A stretch of DNA of 64,000 bases. It comes from Aquanectria penicillioides (lineage: Eukaryota > Ascomycota > Sordariomycetes > Hypocreales > Nectriaceae). The stretch is taken from positions 1,736,001 through 1,800,000 of the forward strand of contig PYIU01000003.1 in the NCBI GenBank assembly GCA_003415625.1. The letters run 5' to 3'. The notes below the pieces were generated by a model. It made no database searches. It was not told the DNA's origin and saw only the letters and a program-made list of their open reading frames with translations. The translations under genes were made by a program, and so were the position numbers. Numbering within the stretch: position 1 is the first letter of the stretch; the number at the start of each line of letters is the position of its first letter. Shown here piece by piece: positions 13,714 to 25,459 of the stretch.

Positions 13714-14616
13714 GGAGGGACTGATTGGTTGGACAGGGGAAGATCCAACGGATAGCGCAAAGTTCCTCCTCTAACGAGATGACGGGGAGTCTGTTCCTTT
13801 TTCCTTTTTTGTTATCCGACTCGCAAGTATATACACATGACGAGATTAGCATATGTAGGCGTTTTTTTGAGAGGAGGGAGGGAGGCCCGGGGGGGCCGGG
13901 TGCGTGATAAATTGATACCAGCTCTATGAGAAGCATATTCTTTCATCCATTTGGTGGTCATGCTACCGAGGCAGAGATAAAATAAAATAATTTCCTGGTT
14001 GCATTTACCCCAGTTATCCCAAAATGATGCCCCCCCCCTCGGGTCTTTGGCAACGTTCATTGGGTGCCCAAGGAAGACGGCCCGAGGGCGAGTAACCTTA
14101 GAGCAACTACATCTCTAGCAGCCAAGTGTCGCAACGTCATTTCTCGAGTCGTGTGAGGGACGTGAACTTGTGTAATTGTATCCAATCCTTCCAACGGAAC
14201 AGCCCTTCTCTCCAAGTAGCTCGCTCATAACCCTAACAAAATTGGTTCAGCCTTTCGATGCTTATGCGCATGAAGTCAAGTATTATCTGGACCAGATAAC
14301 TGGGTATATATGGCTGGGCCAATCAGCTCAGTCCCCAGTTGTGTAAGTTCAACATAAAACCACCTATGAATGGAAATAAACTACGAATATCAATGGTGAG
14401 GGCAGACGATAGGCAGCTGGAACTACAGAATAATCACCTAAAGCAACATCGTGCATAGGGCTAAAGAACATGTGGATCAGAGTAATGACAATAACAGTGA
14501 ACATGTATCCAGACAAAAGTCACAAAATAAATACATACATAAATAAATAAAAATTAGCAACTTAAAAAAATATCCAGCTGCCTCTCTCAGCATAAGTTGA
14601 TTGGTCCTCGATGCAC

Positions 14617-14826
14617 TCACTTGCCCGGCCAGCTTGCATTGAGGTACCTGGTCTGAACGGTGAAGCCGAGAATCCCCTCAAGACCCACCAGAAGCTCCAG
14701 TTGGCCATCGAAAATACGCGATTCTACTGTGAATTGATGAGAGAGGCAGTGCTCGTTTGATTGCGCCATGAGGTCGGCCAAGGCGATACCATGCCAGAGG
14801 GATTTAGAAATCGCATTCCGTTTTGT
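14617..14826 (-). other. Exon-like open segment, unknown product
   Basis: On the minus strand a CTTCTAG acceptor-like site is followed by 69 open codons and a TGA at 14617-14619. The translation includes WHGIALADLMAQ and ends LLVGLEGILGFTVQTRYLN then ASWPGK; it is low in serine and proline and looks more protein-like than the surrounding noise. I do not recognise a family. No convincing 5' exons are seen upstream between 14.9 and 16.4 kb, so it may be the last exon of an undetected gene, a relic, or chance. Confidence 0.22.
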
Positions 14827-17097
14827 CTAGAAGAAAGTGGCCTTCCTGGTTGACAAGCGGCGTTTCGTCTCCATTTGTGATGGGAATGGTTTCAGGTGAA
14901 GGACGATCGCGTGCCAGGAGGCACGGCTCGATTGAGCCAGGGCCCGCAGTCAGCAAAGGCTACAGACCTAGGCTGTGAAAGGGCTCTGCCCCGTGGGTGG
15001 GGTGTCGGCCCGTGTCTCTGGTGCTCTTACGGGGAAGAAACACCCGACCTTTTGTTCAAGGGATGGATGGATAGACTGAGGGAAAGCAAAAAGCCACACC
15101 TACCTATCTGTAGCATGCCTGGCAGCGAGGACAAAGGTGCGGAAGAAGCCTGTAGACTAGGGCTTGCCAACTCTCAGACGTGGCGAACGTGCTTGCTTGG
15201 AGTGGCGCGATAGTTTGGATATGTCTGCAAGGGTGCTGGTGATTCTATGTAATGCTTCTCAATAGCCATGAATGAAGTCGTACGTGGACTTGGCTGGGGC
15301 CAATCTGAATGAGGTGGGGATGAGGCGCCATTGAATGGGTCCAGGGATTGGGATGGGGTTAGGGAGGTGCAAGCTCGCTCGCGGGCCGCGTGCTGTTGCG
15401 CATGCGCATGTCATCTTGAAAAAGCCAAGAGACGGGGACAGGAAAAGGGTTGTGCGGCGACGGTCGGGGGGAATGGGCTCAACGGAGGACCCGGTGGAGA
15501 GCCCTGGAGGGAGGCAAAGGCCCGTCATGATATGACCGATGATTGACGGCCTTTTTAGCTCAAGGTACACGTGGGTGGCTACCTATTGTATCCGTACTTG
15601 CTTGCGTTCGGCTCGACCTCCGCAAGGTGAAGAAGGTCTGGACGGACTAGCCAAGGTGGTGTTTCGTATCCATCATGGCTGACACCGGCGCAAAGCATCT
15701 CTCTGTAAGGGGACCTGGGGGGGCTTGGAGGGGCCGAGACTCCTCCAACGCATCCAGGCCCATGCGTTTTTCTGGGAACCCGGGAATGAAGCGCACAGTG
15801 TAAGGCATAAAGAAACAGTAGGAGTAGGGATACCGGTAATGAGGAAACCAACACTCCAAGAGTCCAGGGAAGGGTTGGAGATGTGCAATGGGATTGGTGG
15901 CCATGGTCCTTGCTGGACAGGCATGGCGGGGAGGCCGTCGAGCTGTTCCATCATGGCAAGTGGCATGGGGAGCGGGAATCGAATCGGCGGACAGGCCTGA
16001 GCCGGGCCAGAGCCAGGCTGTTGGGTTGCCCAAGCATTGAGCATGGTGCATGGGCAAGGGGGGGGGGGCTCATGAACGCAAGGACAATCTCGGGGTCTCT
16101 CATCAAACAGAGACACTGCACTTTCTGCTACCTCCAGTCCTGTAGAGCATTGAGGTCTACCACAGGTGGTGTAGGTACATCGGGAAATGCCTGAGACACT
16201 CCTTAAAATAGAAGCTCGGGCTCGCCAGGCCGACGGCAGAGTTTGGAGGCGCAGGTGCAGGCGCAGGCACAAGCACAGGAGCAGGCGAAAGGCGAAAGGT
16301 GAAATCAGATTGTGGGAGGAGTTCGAGTTAGACCCCCTTGCGAATGTTTCAAAGTAGCTGGGGGTTGAGACTTTTGACGCGAGGGAAAGCACTGTCGGTA
16401 GTAAACGAGCCTTACATTACAGCAGATGGATAGGCGCAACTCCATGGAGTTGGTCGACTTAGTAGGCCAGGGACGGTGGCGAACCGACCATGGGAATGAT
16501 GTGAATCGCGAACCTGGCGTTTCCCCTTTTGTCACCAGCATCGTCCTCGATGAGTGGTGACACGACAACGGGCATCGTGAGCTTTAGCGCTAATCGCCTA
16601 TACCTGAAGTCAACGTACCACCACTCAGGTCGCTACCAAGGACAGGCCGCGGTGAGTTTGGTGAGAAGCGCTGGAGACAAAAGATGGACGGGGGACCCAA
16701 GGTTTCGAGCGGCGTGAGCATTGTGCAGGTTTAGCGCGTAGAGACAGAGGGGGCCCGATGCCCATTTGTCGTGAGCCATTGGTGATTTTTAGGGGGGGTA
16801 GAGTTTTATGGGGTTGAAAGTAGAGAGAATGGGAAGACTGATGAAGCCTGTCTGGAAAGGGATAGGGGAATTGCGGTACAGTATCATCGGGGGTGGCTAC
16901 ATTGTGGTGGTATCAAATCTTAGAGAGGAGTCATGGGGACGAGATGATCAATACAGAATCGGTGAATGGAGCATATGCGGTGGTTGTGGTGGTAGACTGC
17001 TTGGGAATAGGAGCAATTGGTTGAATGGGATGTGATGAGATGGGCGAAATGAGCGTGCACAATGATCAAAGAAGAATGGATTGATGGAGGGATGGAC

Positions 17098-17278
17098 GGA
17101 GGGAGGGAGGGAGGGAGGGAGGGAGGGATGAGCGATGGATTGGCGGCGGTAGTGGTATTGGTTGGCTAGCTAGCTGGTTGGATGATTTAGACGGGGGACT
17201 GTGTGTGTGTGTGTGTGTGTGTGTCTACATATCTGTTTGTGCACATCTGCGAGAGAGAGAGAGTGTGTGTGTGTGTGT
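17098..17278 (+). repeat. Compound microsatellite: (GGGA)n, (GT)n, (GA)n, (GT)n
   Basis: GGGA units at about 17098-17127, GT units at 17201-17224, GA units at 17251-17262 and GT units at 17263-17278. Non-coding. Confidence 0.9.
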
Positions 17279-17680
17279 CCGTGGATGGATGAATCAAACA
17301 ATCAATCAATAGACGTGTGACCATGAATGCGAGTGTCCAGTCGAATTGAACGTGAATAGCGACAAAGGGTTTCGCGGTGCACCTGAAAGATAGCCCCCGA
17401 CGGTGGGTGAGCGGTGGGTGCCCTTGGCGGAGGTTCCCTCCTTCCCATTCAGCTGCTCCTTTTTCAAAGTGCGTTGGTGACCAGCTGCAGGCGATGCGCT
17501 GTCAGAGCAGCTGGCAGGGCTGAAGTACCACAATACTGCGCTGCGCGTCGCCTCATTAGCTAGCTGGCATTGGGTTCGTATATCCGGCCGGGTAGGGGAA
17601 GCCACAGCCACCCATTCAGCGCCGCCCGAGGGCTATTCAGGGGACGGCCACGGATGGGATGGGCGTCGTCTCCTTGCCCG

Positions 17681-17705
17681 CATGGCATGGCATGGCATGG
17701 CATGG
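17681..17705 (+). repeat. (CATGG)5 tandem repeat
   Basis: Five copies of CATGG in non-coding DNA. Confidence 0.9.
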
Positions 17706-18884
17706 TACGTGTGCGTGGGTAAGTTAGGTCGGTAGGTGTAGCAGGCCAACCTGGGAGCTAAGGTAGCAGCCGAAACGCCAAATCGGCCGACATCCTGGTT
17801 GTTTCAATCTCCATCTCTACCTTTTGGGTTGTATCGATTGCGCGTTTGGAGCCAAATTGGGTGGCCTGCTATCCGGTATGTGCGTAGAATGAACCTGATG
17901 GTTGTTCGTTATGGACCAAGTCGCGTGGTCGTCGATGGTGCATGCATGCAGGCTGGATGGATGGAGTGTGCGGTAGTGTGGGAGCGTAGCAGTCGCAGGG
18001 CGGGCTTGGGCAGGGGATGATTGGCCAGATGCGCAAAGTACAGCTCGAGATGGAGACATGGCGCCTGGGAGGCACCTCAGGTAGGGGGTTCGTTCAGGGG
18101 CTGATGCTCTCTCTGGATTCACGGCGGCGGCTCAATAGGCGGATAGTTACCTGCCCAGAGTTGACCCCCCTGATGAATCGGGTAATTTTGGGGGAATGGG
18201 AGATGGGTTCCGCTAGCGGCATGGAACCTCAGTTCAGTTAGGTTTGGCCATCGACCTTCGCGTTCTGGCTGAGGTGCCCCTTGTTTGCTGCTGCTGATGA
18301 CGAGGAAATGCGGATTAAAGCCCTGCGTGTCAGCGCAACATCAAGGCCGTTGCCCGTACTTTGTAATTGCGCTCTGAGGAGCGCGCTGTCACCAGCCCTC
18401 CATGCAAACCTTAACCACCTGGAAGAACAAAGAGGAAGCAGGATGGCCGCCCAGCGAACCTACCTGAGCCTACGGACTACCTACTACGGCTTATGGCCAT
18501 GGCCTGGGAGCCTGTGACGGCCACCTACAACACGGTCACAATCCCTGTCGCTGTCATTAAACTATCGGCGCAGCCAATTCCAACCTCGTCCTCTTTAGGC
18601 AATCGTCCCTGCGGTCGCCCCAGAGCCAGTGGCCCACCGTCTCTCATCCACCCGTCGCCGCCGCCGTTGGTCGCTGGCCAATCCGCTGGCGGCATTGGAT
18701 TCGTTTCCCCCTGGCTAGGACAATGGGGGGATGGGATTAGGGGGCGCCGCAGAGCTCAGGAAAACCCAGAGATGGAACGCGGACGGCCCCCCGGCTTTCC
18801 CCCCTGTTAGCTCTTCGGGCTCTGGGCACTGAGCACAGAAGCCCCTGTGCAGTGAGAACGACAGCGTTCTGGGCCCCCCCATCC

Positions 18885-18902
18885 GTCTGTCTGTCTGTCT
18901 GT
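18885..18902 (+). repeat. (GTCT)n microsatellite
   Basis: Four to five GTCT units, non-coding. Confidence 0.85.
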
Positions 18903-20634
18903 CGTCGTAGTCTTCACTTGACACAGAGCCCCTGTTCCTCGTCCTGGCTTCCCTCATGTGCTTGTCTGGCCTCTTTGTCAAACCTGTTCATCGAAAGGCC
19001 TGTTTAGTGTGAGCATGTGGCCTGTACTTGGCCGCCCTCAATTGATGCTGAACCCCCTGTACCTGTCTGGTGCTGTCTTGTATCCTGTGTCCTGTGTCCA
19101 GTCCATCTCCTGGTCGTGCTCCTGCCTGTTTCTCCTGTGCATGTCCTGTTTCGTAGCCCCATCCCCATGACCGCAACGACGACTGCTAGGCCGGTCGTCG
19201 TCTCTGCAAACACGCCCCCTAGCTACCGCACTGGTACCTGAACAAGGTCTCCAAACCAGGCCTGCGATGCCCCAAACTGGCCCCTAGCACAAGTACCTAG
19301 CCAGTAATTCCCACCGCACTGCTCCTTCTTGCTTGCCTTCGCTCGGCCACAGACGCCGCCGCAGCCTCCTCCTCAGCAGCGTCTCTGCATCTCCTTCTCT
19401 CTCTGCCTCTGTCTCTCTGTGTCTCGTCTCCGTCTTTGTCCACCTCTGTTGATCATTATTTTTTATTTTTTTTCCTCTTCTTCTTTTCTCTCTTTGGTGT
19501 CCCTATTTTTTCTTCATTTCATTATCCCTCTCTCCACCTCCACCCAAAACCCACCCTCCTCCTCCAGTCCTCTCCACCTTCACTCCCTACCCGGTCGACT
19601 GGTCTCTTCCTCTCCCTCCCTGACCTGACGCCTCTTTTCTTGCCTTATTATCTGGCCTTATTTCCTATTGCATTGTGCTCTTCCGGCCTCAGGCTTTTTC
19701 CGTTGTCCTGGTCTTGGGCGTGTGTCGCTCGTCTCCTCTCTCCAATCCGAGCTTTCTCGCTCTCGCGCTCTCACCCTTCTCCACACAGTCCACTACACAC
19801 CCACACCCACACCCACCCACCTCCGTCCCGCCCACCTGCGCCGACGCCGCTTTATTACCTACCCTCTCCCTTTTCCCTTTTCCCTCTCTCGCTTTCTCGC
19901 CCAGCTCGACTCCTTGGAACCCTGTCTCCGAGTTCCTGCTCAGATGCTGCTCCGTCTCGCTTCCTTCTCTTGAGACTCATCTTTCTTCGACTTTTGTCGA
20001 CGCTCGTTCTGTCTGTATTACCTTCTAATACTTTCTCTACTTGCTTCCCCTGGATGCCCTTTGAGCTTCCTTCCAACGCCAACGCGCTTCTCTCTTCTTT
20101 TCCTTCGACTATTTCGATACACTCGCTCTCTGCCGCTTATACCTACTACCTCTTAAACTGCTGCTTGTCGCCTTGCCTCGCCATTCATCTTTCGACTCGG
20201 CCGAAGCTCTTTAAGATTCGATCCCCATATATACTCAACGGTCGCTTGCTGGGACGACCTTGCTCGATATCCACAAGCCGTTTCCACTTTGAACGTTTGG
20301 ATACCTCGCTTTATAATCCTCGAATTGTGCCAGATTTACTCTGCATACATACTTGATTCTTGCTTTTCAGCTCTCGAGAGCCCCTTTTTCGTCATCCGAC
20401 CTTGGCCTAACAAGTTCGGCTGATATTCCTTGTCACATTGCGTCCAGGCTCATTCGAACCCCTGTGTCTCGACTCTTCGCCATTGTTCCTCGACCACCCG
20501 AGAATCGACAGCCGTTTCATCGCCCCGTCATCACTCCTCGCTTCGTGCCTTACTAGGGCACGTCTAAATCCTTCACAACGGCTGTTCTCTCGCACGCCGG
20601 GCGGGACTCTCTTGTCCCCCCTCACCTCCTCGGT

Positions 20635-23007
20635 ATGCAGGACCTCAATGGACCCGTCGGTCAGGGCGCCCCCAACGGCGGCGCTCCTGCCAACCGCTTT
20701 CAGGGACACGCTTCCAAGCCATCCAACAGCGACACTGGCTTCTCCCATGGCGCGTTCAACTCCAACATCTCTGGCTTCGCCGACCGACACCCTCGACGAG
20801 GCAACATTCCCTCCATCAACACCCAGCCCATGGCCCAGCAGCCCTCGGCCAATGTAGAGAACATTGCTACCCCGGGTACTGCCTTTGACATGCAGTTCAC
20901 CCCCCTTCTGCCCTCCCAGCTGCTCTTGGGCAGTCCCTTCCAGCCCGGTACTCCTGCTGCGTTTGCTAGCCCTCAGTTCCAGAGCCTTCCCGGTTTCCAG
21001 CAGGCTCAGCAGCCCAACAACAACCAGCAGCAAAATGGTGTTTCGAGTCCGGTCCAGCAAAACATCTCGCCCCAGTCCTACCAGACCATGGTTTCTCCTT
21101 CCACTTATGGAGCTCCTCAGTTCTATCCTCCTCAGTCTCCTACCGGCGGTTTCGGCATGCAGACTCCCCTCCCTCCCACTTCTCCTGTCTCCATGGGCTC
21201 TGGCGTCGTTACTGGTACTAGCCGTACAGTCTACCTCGGCAACATTCCTCCTGACACCTCTGCTGAGGAGATTCTCGGCCACGTCAGGAGCGGCCAGATT
21301 GAGTCGGTCCGTCTCTTGCCGGACAAGAACTGCGCCTTCATCTCTTTCCTTGATGCCAGCTCCGCCACCCACTTCCACTCTGATGCCATCTTGAAAAAGC
21401 TCTGCATCAAAGGACAGGATATCAAGGTCGGTTGGGGCAAGCCGTCTCAGGTCCCTACTTCCGTTGCCCTCGCCGTTCAGCAGTCCGGCGCCTCCCGTAA
21501 CGTGTATTTGGGCAACCTCCCTGAGGAAATGATCGAGGAGGAGCTTCGAGAGGATCTTGGCAAGTTTGGTGCCATTGACACCATCAAGATTGTGCGTGAG
21601 AAGAACATTGCCTTTGTTCATTACCTGTCTATTGCCAATGCTATCAAGGCCGTCTCGCAGCTGCCCCAGGAACCCAAGTGGCAGGCTCCTCGCCGTGTCT
21701 ACTACGGCAAGGATCGTTGCGCCTACGTTTCCAAGACGCAACAGCAGAACGCTGCTCAGTATCTCGGCATTGCCCCTGGCTACGCTCACATGCTCACGGG
21801 TGCCGATCGCGACCTCATCTCCAACGCTCTCGCTCAGCAATCCGTTGCGGCTGCTGCTGTTGCCACTACAGCTGGCGGCATCAACAACCTTGGCAACCGA
21901 ACCATCTACCTCGGCAACATTCACCCCGAGACTACCATCGAGGAAATTTGCAACGTGGTCAGGGGCGGCCTGCTTCACCACATTCGCTACATCCCGGACA
22001 AGCACATCTGCTTCGTGACCTTCATCGACCCCACTGCCGCCGCATCATTCTACGCTCTTAGCAACCTTCAGGGCCTAATGATCCACAACCGTCGCCTCAA
22101 GATTGGTTGGGGTAAGCACTCGGGTGCTCTACCCCCTGCCATCGCCTTGGCTGTTAGTGGTGGCGCCTCGCGAAATGTCTACGTCGGCAACCTGGACGAA
22201 ACCTGGACTGAGGAGCGCCTACGACAAGACTTCTCCGAGTATGGCGAGATTGAGCTCGTCAACACTCTGCGTGAGAAGAGCTGCGCGTTCGTCAACTTCA
22301 CCAACATCGCCAATGCGATTAAGGCCATTGAGGCTATTCGGGGCAAGGATGAGTATAAGAAGTTCAAGGTCAACTTCGGCAAGGACCGTTGCGGTAACCC
22401 TCCCCGCCAGATGCAGCAGAACCAGTCTCCTCGTGGCGACGGTGTCACATCTCCCGCACCCAACAGCGGCTCCCAGAACGGCGGCTCGCCGACCAACGGC
22501 AACACCCCTCAACAGTCGGCCACTCTCTTTAACGCCAACAACAATCCCCTCACCATGTACCTGAACCAGGTCTCTCAGCAGGCACAGCACCAGCAGCACC
22601 AGCAGCAGCAACAGATTGCCGTGCAGCAAAACGCCCTGTTCGGCACTGCTCAGCCTTCACCTAGCGAGCTGGGCCTGGATGTCCCCCAGCAGGTCCCCAT
22701 CTCGGGCCACGGTCAATCTGCTAGCATCTCCAACGGCTTCCCTGCCAACGGTGCCACGTCTGGTGCCACTACCATTGGTGGACTTCTGGCCCCTGGCCCT
22801 CGTGGTCAGCACAATCGTGCTGTCAGCTTGCCTGTTCTCGCTCCCGGATTCGAGAACGGCGGCAACAGCCCCAGCAGCATTCCTGGTGGTGAAGGCGAGC
22901 GCCGGGGTCACCAGTACCAAGCCAGCTTCGGTGGCATGGGGTCAGGCTTTGGTTTGGCTATCCAGGGAGGACTGAACGGATGGGTTGAGGAAGAAGTTGC
23001 CAACTAA
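20635..23007 (+). CDS. nrd1: Nrd1/Msa-type RNA-binding protein with four RRMs
   Basis: Intronless gene for a 790-residue RNA-binding protein orthologous in architecture to fission yeast Nrd1 (negative regulator of differentiation), which binds UCUU-type elements in mRNAs and acts in the cytoplasm, including stress granules. Four RRMs are visible from their RNP2 strands: TVYLGNIPPD (about residue 198), NVYLGNLPEE (289), TIYLGNIHPE (423) and NVYVGNLDET (514); the matching RNP1 strands are NCAFISF, NIAFVHY, HICFVTF and SCAFVNF. The long N-terminal region is rich in Asn, Gln, Pro and Ser, and a glutamine-rich segment follows RRM4 (about 645-665). The first ATG fits the reading frame, and the CT-rich leader ends just before it. 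Strong third-position C/G bias contrasts with the flanks. Function in differentiation is inferred from the family. Confidence 0.93.
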   Translation: MQDLNGPVGQGAPNGGAPANRFQGHASKPSNSDTGFSHGAFNSNISGFADRHPRRGNIPSINTQPMAQQPSANVENIATPGTAFDMQFTPLLPSQLLLGSPFQPGTPAAFASPQFQSLPGFQQAQQPNNNQQQNGVSSPVQQNISPQSYQTMVSPSTYGAPQFYPPQSPTGGFGMQTPLPPTSPVSMGSGVVTGTSRTVYLGNIPPDTSAEEILGHVRSGQIESVRLLPDKNCAFISFLDASSATHFHSDAILKKLCIKGQDIKVGWGKPSQVPTSVALAVQQSGASRNVYLGNLPEEMIEEELREDLGKFGAIDTIKIVREKNIAFVHYLSIANAIKAVSQLPQEPKWQAPRRVYYGKDRCAYVSKTQQQNAAQYLGIAPGYAHMLTGADRDLISNALAQQSVAAAAVATTAGGINNLGNRTIYLGNIHPETTIEEICNVVRGGLLHHIRYIPDKHICFVTFIDPTAAASFYALSNLQGLMIHNRRLKIGWGKHSGALPPAIALAVSGGASRNVYVGNLDETWTEERLRQDFSEYGEIELVNTLREKSCAFVNFTNIANAIKAIEAIRGKDEYKKFKVNFGKDRCGNPPRQMQQNQSPRGDGVTSPAPNSGSQNGGSPTNGNTPQQSATLFNANNNPLTMYLNQVSQQAQHQQHQQQQQIAVQQNALFGTAQPSPSELGLDVPQQVPISGHGQSASISNGFPANGATSGATTIGGLLAPGPRGQHNRAVSLPVLAPGFENGGNSPSSIPGGEGERRGHQYQASFGGMGSGFGLAIQGGLNGWVEEEVAN

Positions 23008-23875
23008 TGAACTCCTACATCTTACAAATTCACTCTCTGCACGGGCGAGAATAAACGGGAAAAATTGCCTAATTGTTGTAATTGCCGAACGGGTCTTTGT
23101 GCCTTGTCTTTTCATGTTAGGTTTCACACACGCCTCATTTCTTTGTTTCATTCACCCTTTTTTTTTTTCTTGATAATTACCTCATTCGGTGTATGTTGTT
23201 GGATCTGCCTTTTCCCGGGTACTCCGCCCAGCGCGAGCTGTTTCTTGTCTTTGGGTTAAGTGTCTCTTGAACCGTCGGCTCGTCGAGGTCACGGCGCAGG
23301 GTTGCACAGCATGGAGAGGAGAGATTGAAGGAGAGAAGAATTTGTGATTAATAGTCCCCGGAGAGGAGGGGGCCTCACGGCTGAAATGTGTAGGAGAATG
23401 CGTGTTGATGAAAGGCAACACCGGTGGTGGATGTCAGGGGATGTATCATCTGCATGTATGTCTATTGCGGAGTATGGTTAGGTTAGGTACTACAGTCTCG
23501 AATGCAGAACAGAATATGCTCAATCAGGTCTGCCCATACTTGAACTTCTATTTGCCTACCGGTCCCGGGTAGGCAAGTGCTTGTGTTATGACAGTGTTTT
23601 TTTCTTTTTATGGATGTGCGATGGAACTAAGTTGTTGAAATCCATGTGTACATCCTTGTATCCAGATACAATCTATACAGGTAGTAAAGTAGGTAGGTGC
23701 CTAGGTAGGCATGCAACGTGAACCAGCAAAACCCGTACCGAAGGGCTATGCGGATTCAACAACTCCAATAACTCCTCGAACGAGCATGAAAGAGTAGAAA
23801 AGAGATAAAAGGGATTAAAAAACTAAGTTGCTCCAAGGACAGGGGCTCTTCAAGCGTGCCAACTTTCTGCATGAA
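23008..23875. other. Convergent 3' flanks of nrd1 and acid phosphatase
   Basis: Spacer between two convergent genes. It contains a T-rich stretch near 23158-23170, a 9-bp inverted repeat (23552-23576) and a TAGGTAGGTGCCTAGGTAGG-like tract near 23688. No gene seen. Confidence 0.6.
23552..23576. terminator. 9-bp inverted repeat in a convergent 3' region
   Basis: TTGCCTACC and GGTAGGCAA are perfect complements separated by 7 bases, so either strand could fold into a hairpin. Its position between two convergent genes makes a role in 3'-end formation possible, but fungal terminators do not need such hairpins, so this is only a suggestion. Confidence 0.2.
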
Positions 23876-25459
23876 TTAATATCCAGCCGGCTCAGGCTTG
23901 GCTGGGAAAGCCGGGGCCTTGTGGTTGGAGCGGCACTGTTGCTTCCAGTTGTGCGGAGTGAACTTGTCAACGATGGCTTTGAATGCCTCCTGAGAAGGAA
24001 TAAGATGATGGTCCTATAGGGGATGGGACTGGCATGTAGTTGGAAGACTTACAAGAGTACAGAAGGATTCGTCGCCATCAAGGTGCCTCCCAGCTGGCTT
24101 GCAGCCGGGGATGCTAACGGGATGGTCGTTGTACCTGAGACGAACATAGTAGCCCTCCAGGCGTTGCTTCTCGGCTGCAGTCAACTCCGGGGTCTTCTTG
24201 CGGCCAATGCCTGAAGGTGATGATCCGGCGCCGGAGCCCGAGCCTGAGCCCGAGGTCGAGCTGGAGCCAGAGGCCCATCCCAAAAGAGAAGATAAACCGC
24301 TAGGCTTCGGGCTGGGGGCGGAAGAGGAAGCAGATTGATCAGCGTGGCGGAAGAGCTCAATGGCAATGTGGCTTGTGAATGGGGGCCAGATGTCGGTTTC
24401 AAAGGCTCCCAGGCTTGCAAGTGCTCCAGCGAGTGTCGTGTCATGACAGCCGCTCATGCCGAAACGAACGGGAGGCTGAACGCCCTGGCTCTCGGCACTA
24501 CCAACCATGCGAGCGACGATGTCACCAAGCAAGCCACCAATACCGAGAGTGCGGTACTCCTCGCTCTCCTTGTAACCGGCGTACCATTCTTCGACGCCAA
24601 TCTTCTCAATGATGTGCTTGACCTCTGGGTCGTAGAACTCCTTGGGCAGGCGAGTAGCAGGGCCATGAGCGGCAGTGGCATTGATGGTGTCCATGAGGCC
24701 GCTGAGCCGGGGGTGAGAGTCAACGGCAACGCGGGGGCTATCCTCGGGCATCCAGCGGCCTAGGCGCTTGGTCAGGAAGGCCATGTCGTCGGTGTCGTTC
24801 CAGCGGTCGGCAGCCCGCTGGGCAAAGGCCCGCGCAAGGGCGGCAAAGCGGCGACAGTTTCCGTCGTTGGGGAAGAGAGTCTCATCGGCGGGAGAGCGGA
24901 TGAGGATGGCCGGGGCTGGGAGATCCGGGGCGCGGAGGGAAGGCGGGTAGAGCCCATGGAAAGCCTGCTGGAGGGATTCCAGGGCTCGGGGCACCGGGGT
25001 GGCACGCAGGTACAGAGGAAAGCCGTCAGTGAGGGTGGTGGGGAGGAAGCCGAGCTGGTTCACATAGAGATGTCGCAGTCGGCGGCCGAGCAAAGCGGTG
25101 GTCTCGCGGCCGCGATCGGTCAGCATGCCCATGTCACAGATGGCATCGATCTCGGCACCAGGGCCGGAGGCAACTATGGCGGCGTCGTTGGCGCCAAAGG
25201 TCTCGAGGCGGCGCTGCCATTCCAGGTTGGTGAGGCTATTGCCAGACTCGCCGGGTTCGAGAACAGTGCTGGTAAGGCGGCGGGTGGCGGAGCAGTAGGG
25301 CCAGAAAGCGGCAAGGCCAGCATTGCGGAAACGAGGGGTGATGGGAGTGCGTTCGCCGTGACGGAGGAGGATCTGGACCTGTTGAAGGCGGAGCTGGGGC
25401 GGGTAGAGGGCGGCGAGCTCGGCCTCGGTGTAAGGCGGCCGAGGCTGGAGACTTGACAT
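23876..25459 (-). CDS. Histidine acid phosphatase, ACP6-like
   Basis: Branch-2 histidine phosphatase of about 506 residues, resembling mitochondrial lysophosphatidic-acid phosphatase ACP6 and its fungal relatives more than secreted phytases. Exons on the minus strand are 25459-24053 and 23989-23876; the intron has GTAAGT..TTCTCAG and the last exon adds 37 residues from EAFKAIVDKF to a stop at 23876-23878. The catalytic signature LRHGERTP is near residue 33, and the proton-donor motif GCHDTTLAG lies near residue 335. No signal peptide is seen, which argues against secretion. A Ser/Gly/Pro-rich insert (around residues 380-430, with SGSGSGSGAG) interrupts the C-terminal part and is probably a disordered loop. 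The natural substrate is unknown. Confidence 0.88.

Larger units (their letters stand above)
13517..20634. other. 7 kb gene-poor region and nrd1 5' leader
   Basis: No full gene can be supported. The region has an A23 run (13691-13713), an AT-rich patch near 14480-14570, an exon-like minus-strand segment (14617-14826), several microsatellites (17.1-17.7 and 18.9 kb), and from about 19.3 kb a C/T-rich plus strand that leads into nrd1. The long ORFs in the leader (19.3-20.4 kb) are serine/leucine/proline-rich pyrimidine-tract artefacts. Confidence 0.55.

Noticed and set aside
13229..13936. 235-codon minus-strand open frame
   Set aside because: Antisense to agmatinase exon 3 and then runs through the A23 tract.
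15673..16392. 239-codon minus-strand frame
   Set aside because: Low-complexity Pro/Cys/Leu-rich with no motif; overlaps other open frames.
19436..20356. 306-codon frame upstream of nrd1
   Set aside because: Translation of a CT-rich leader; composition is entirely explained by the pyrimidine bias.
20407..22005. 532-codon open frame on the minus strand
   Set aside because: It is antisense to nrd1 and results from that gene's codon bias; its composition is the mirror of the RRM coding frame and it shows no domain.
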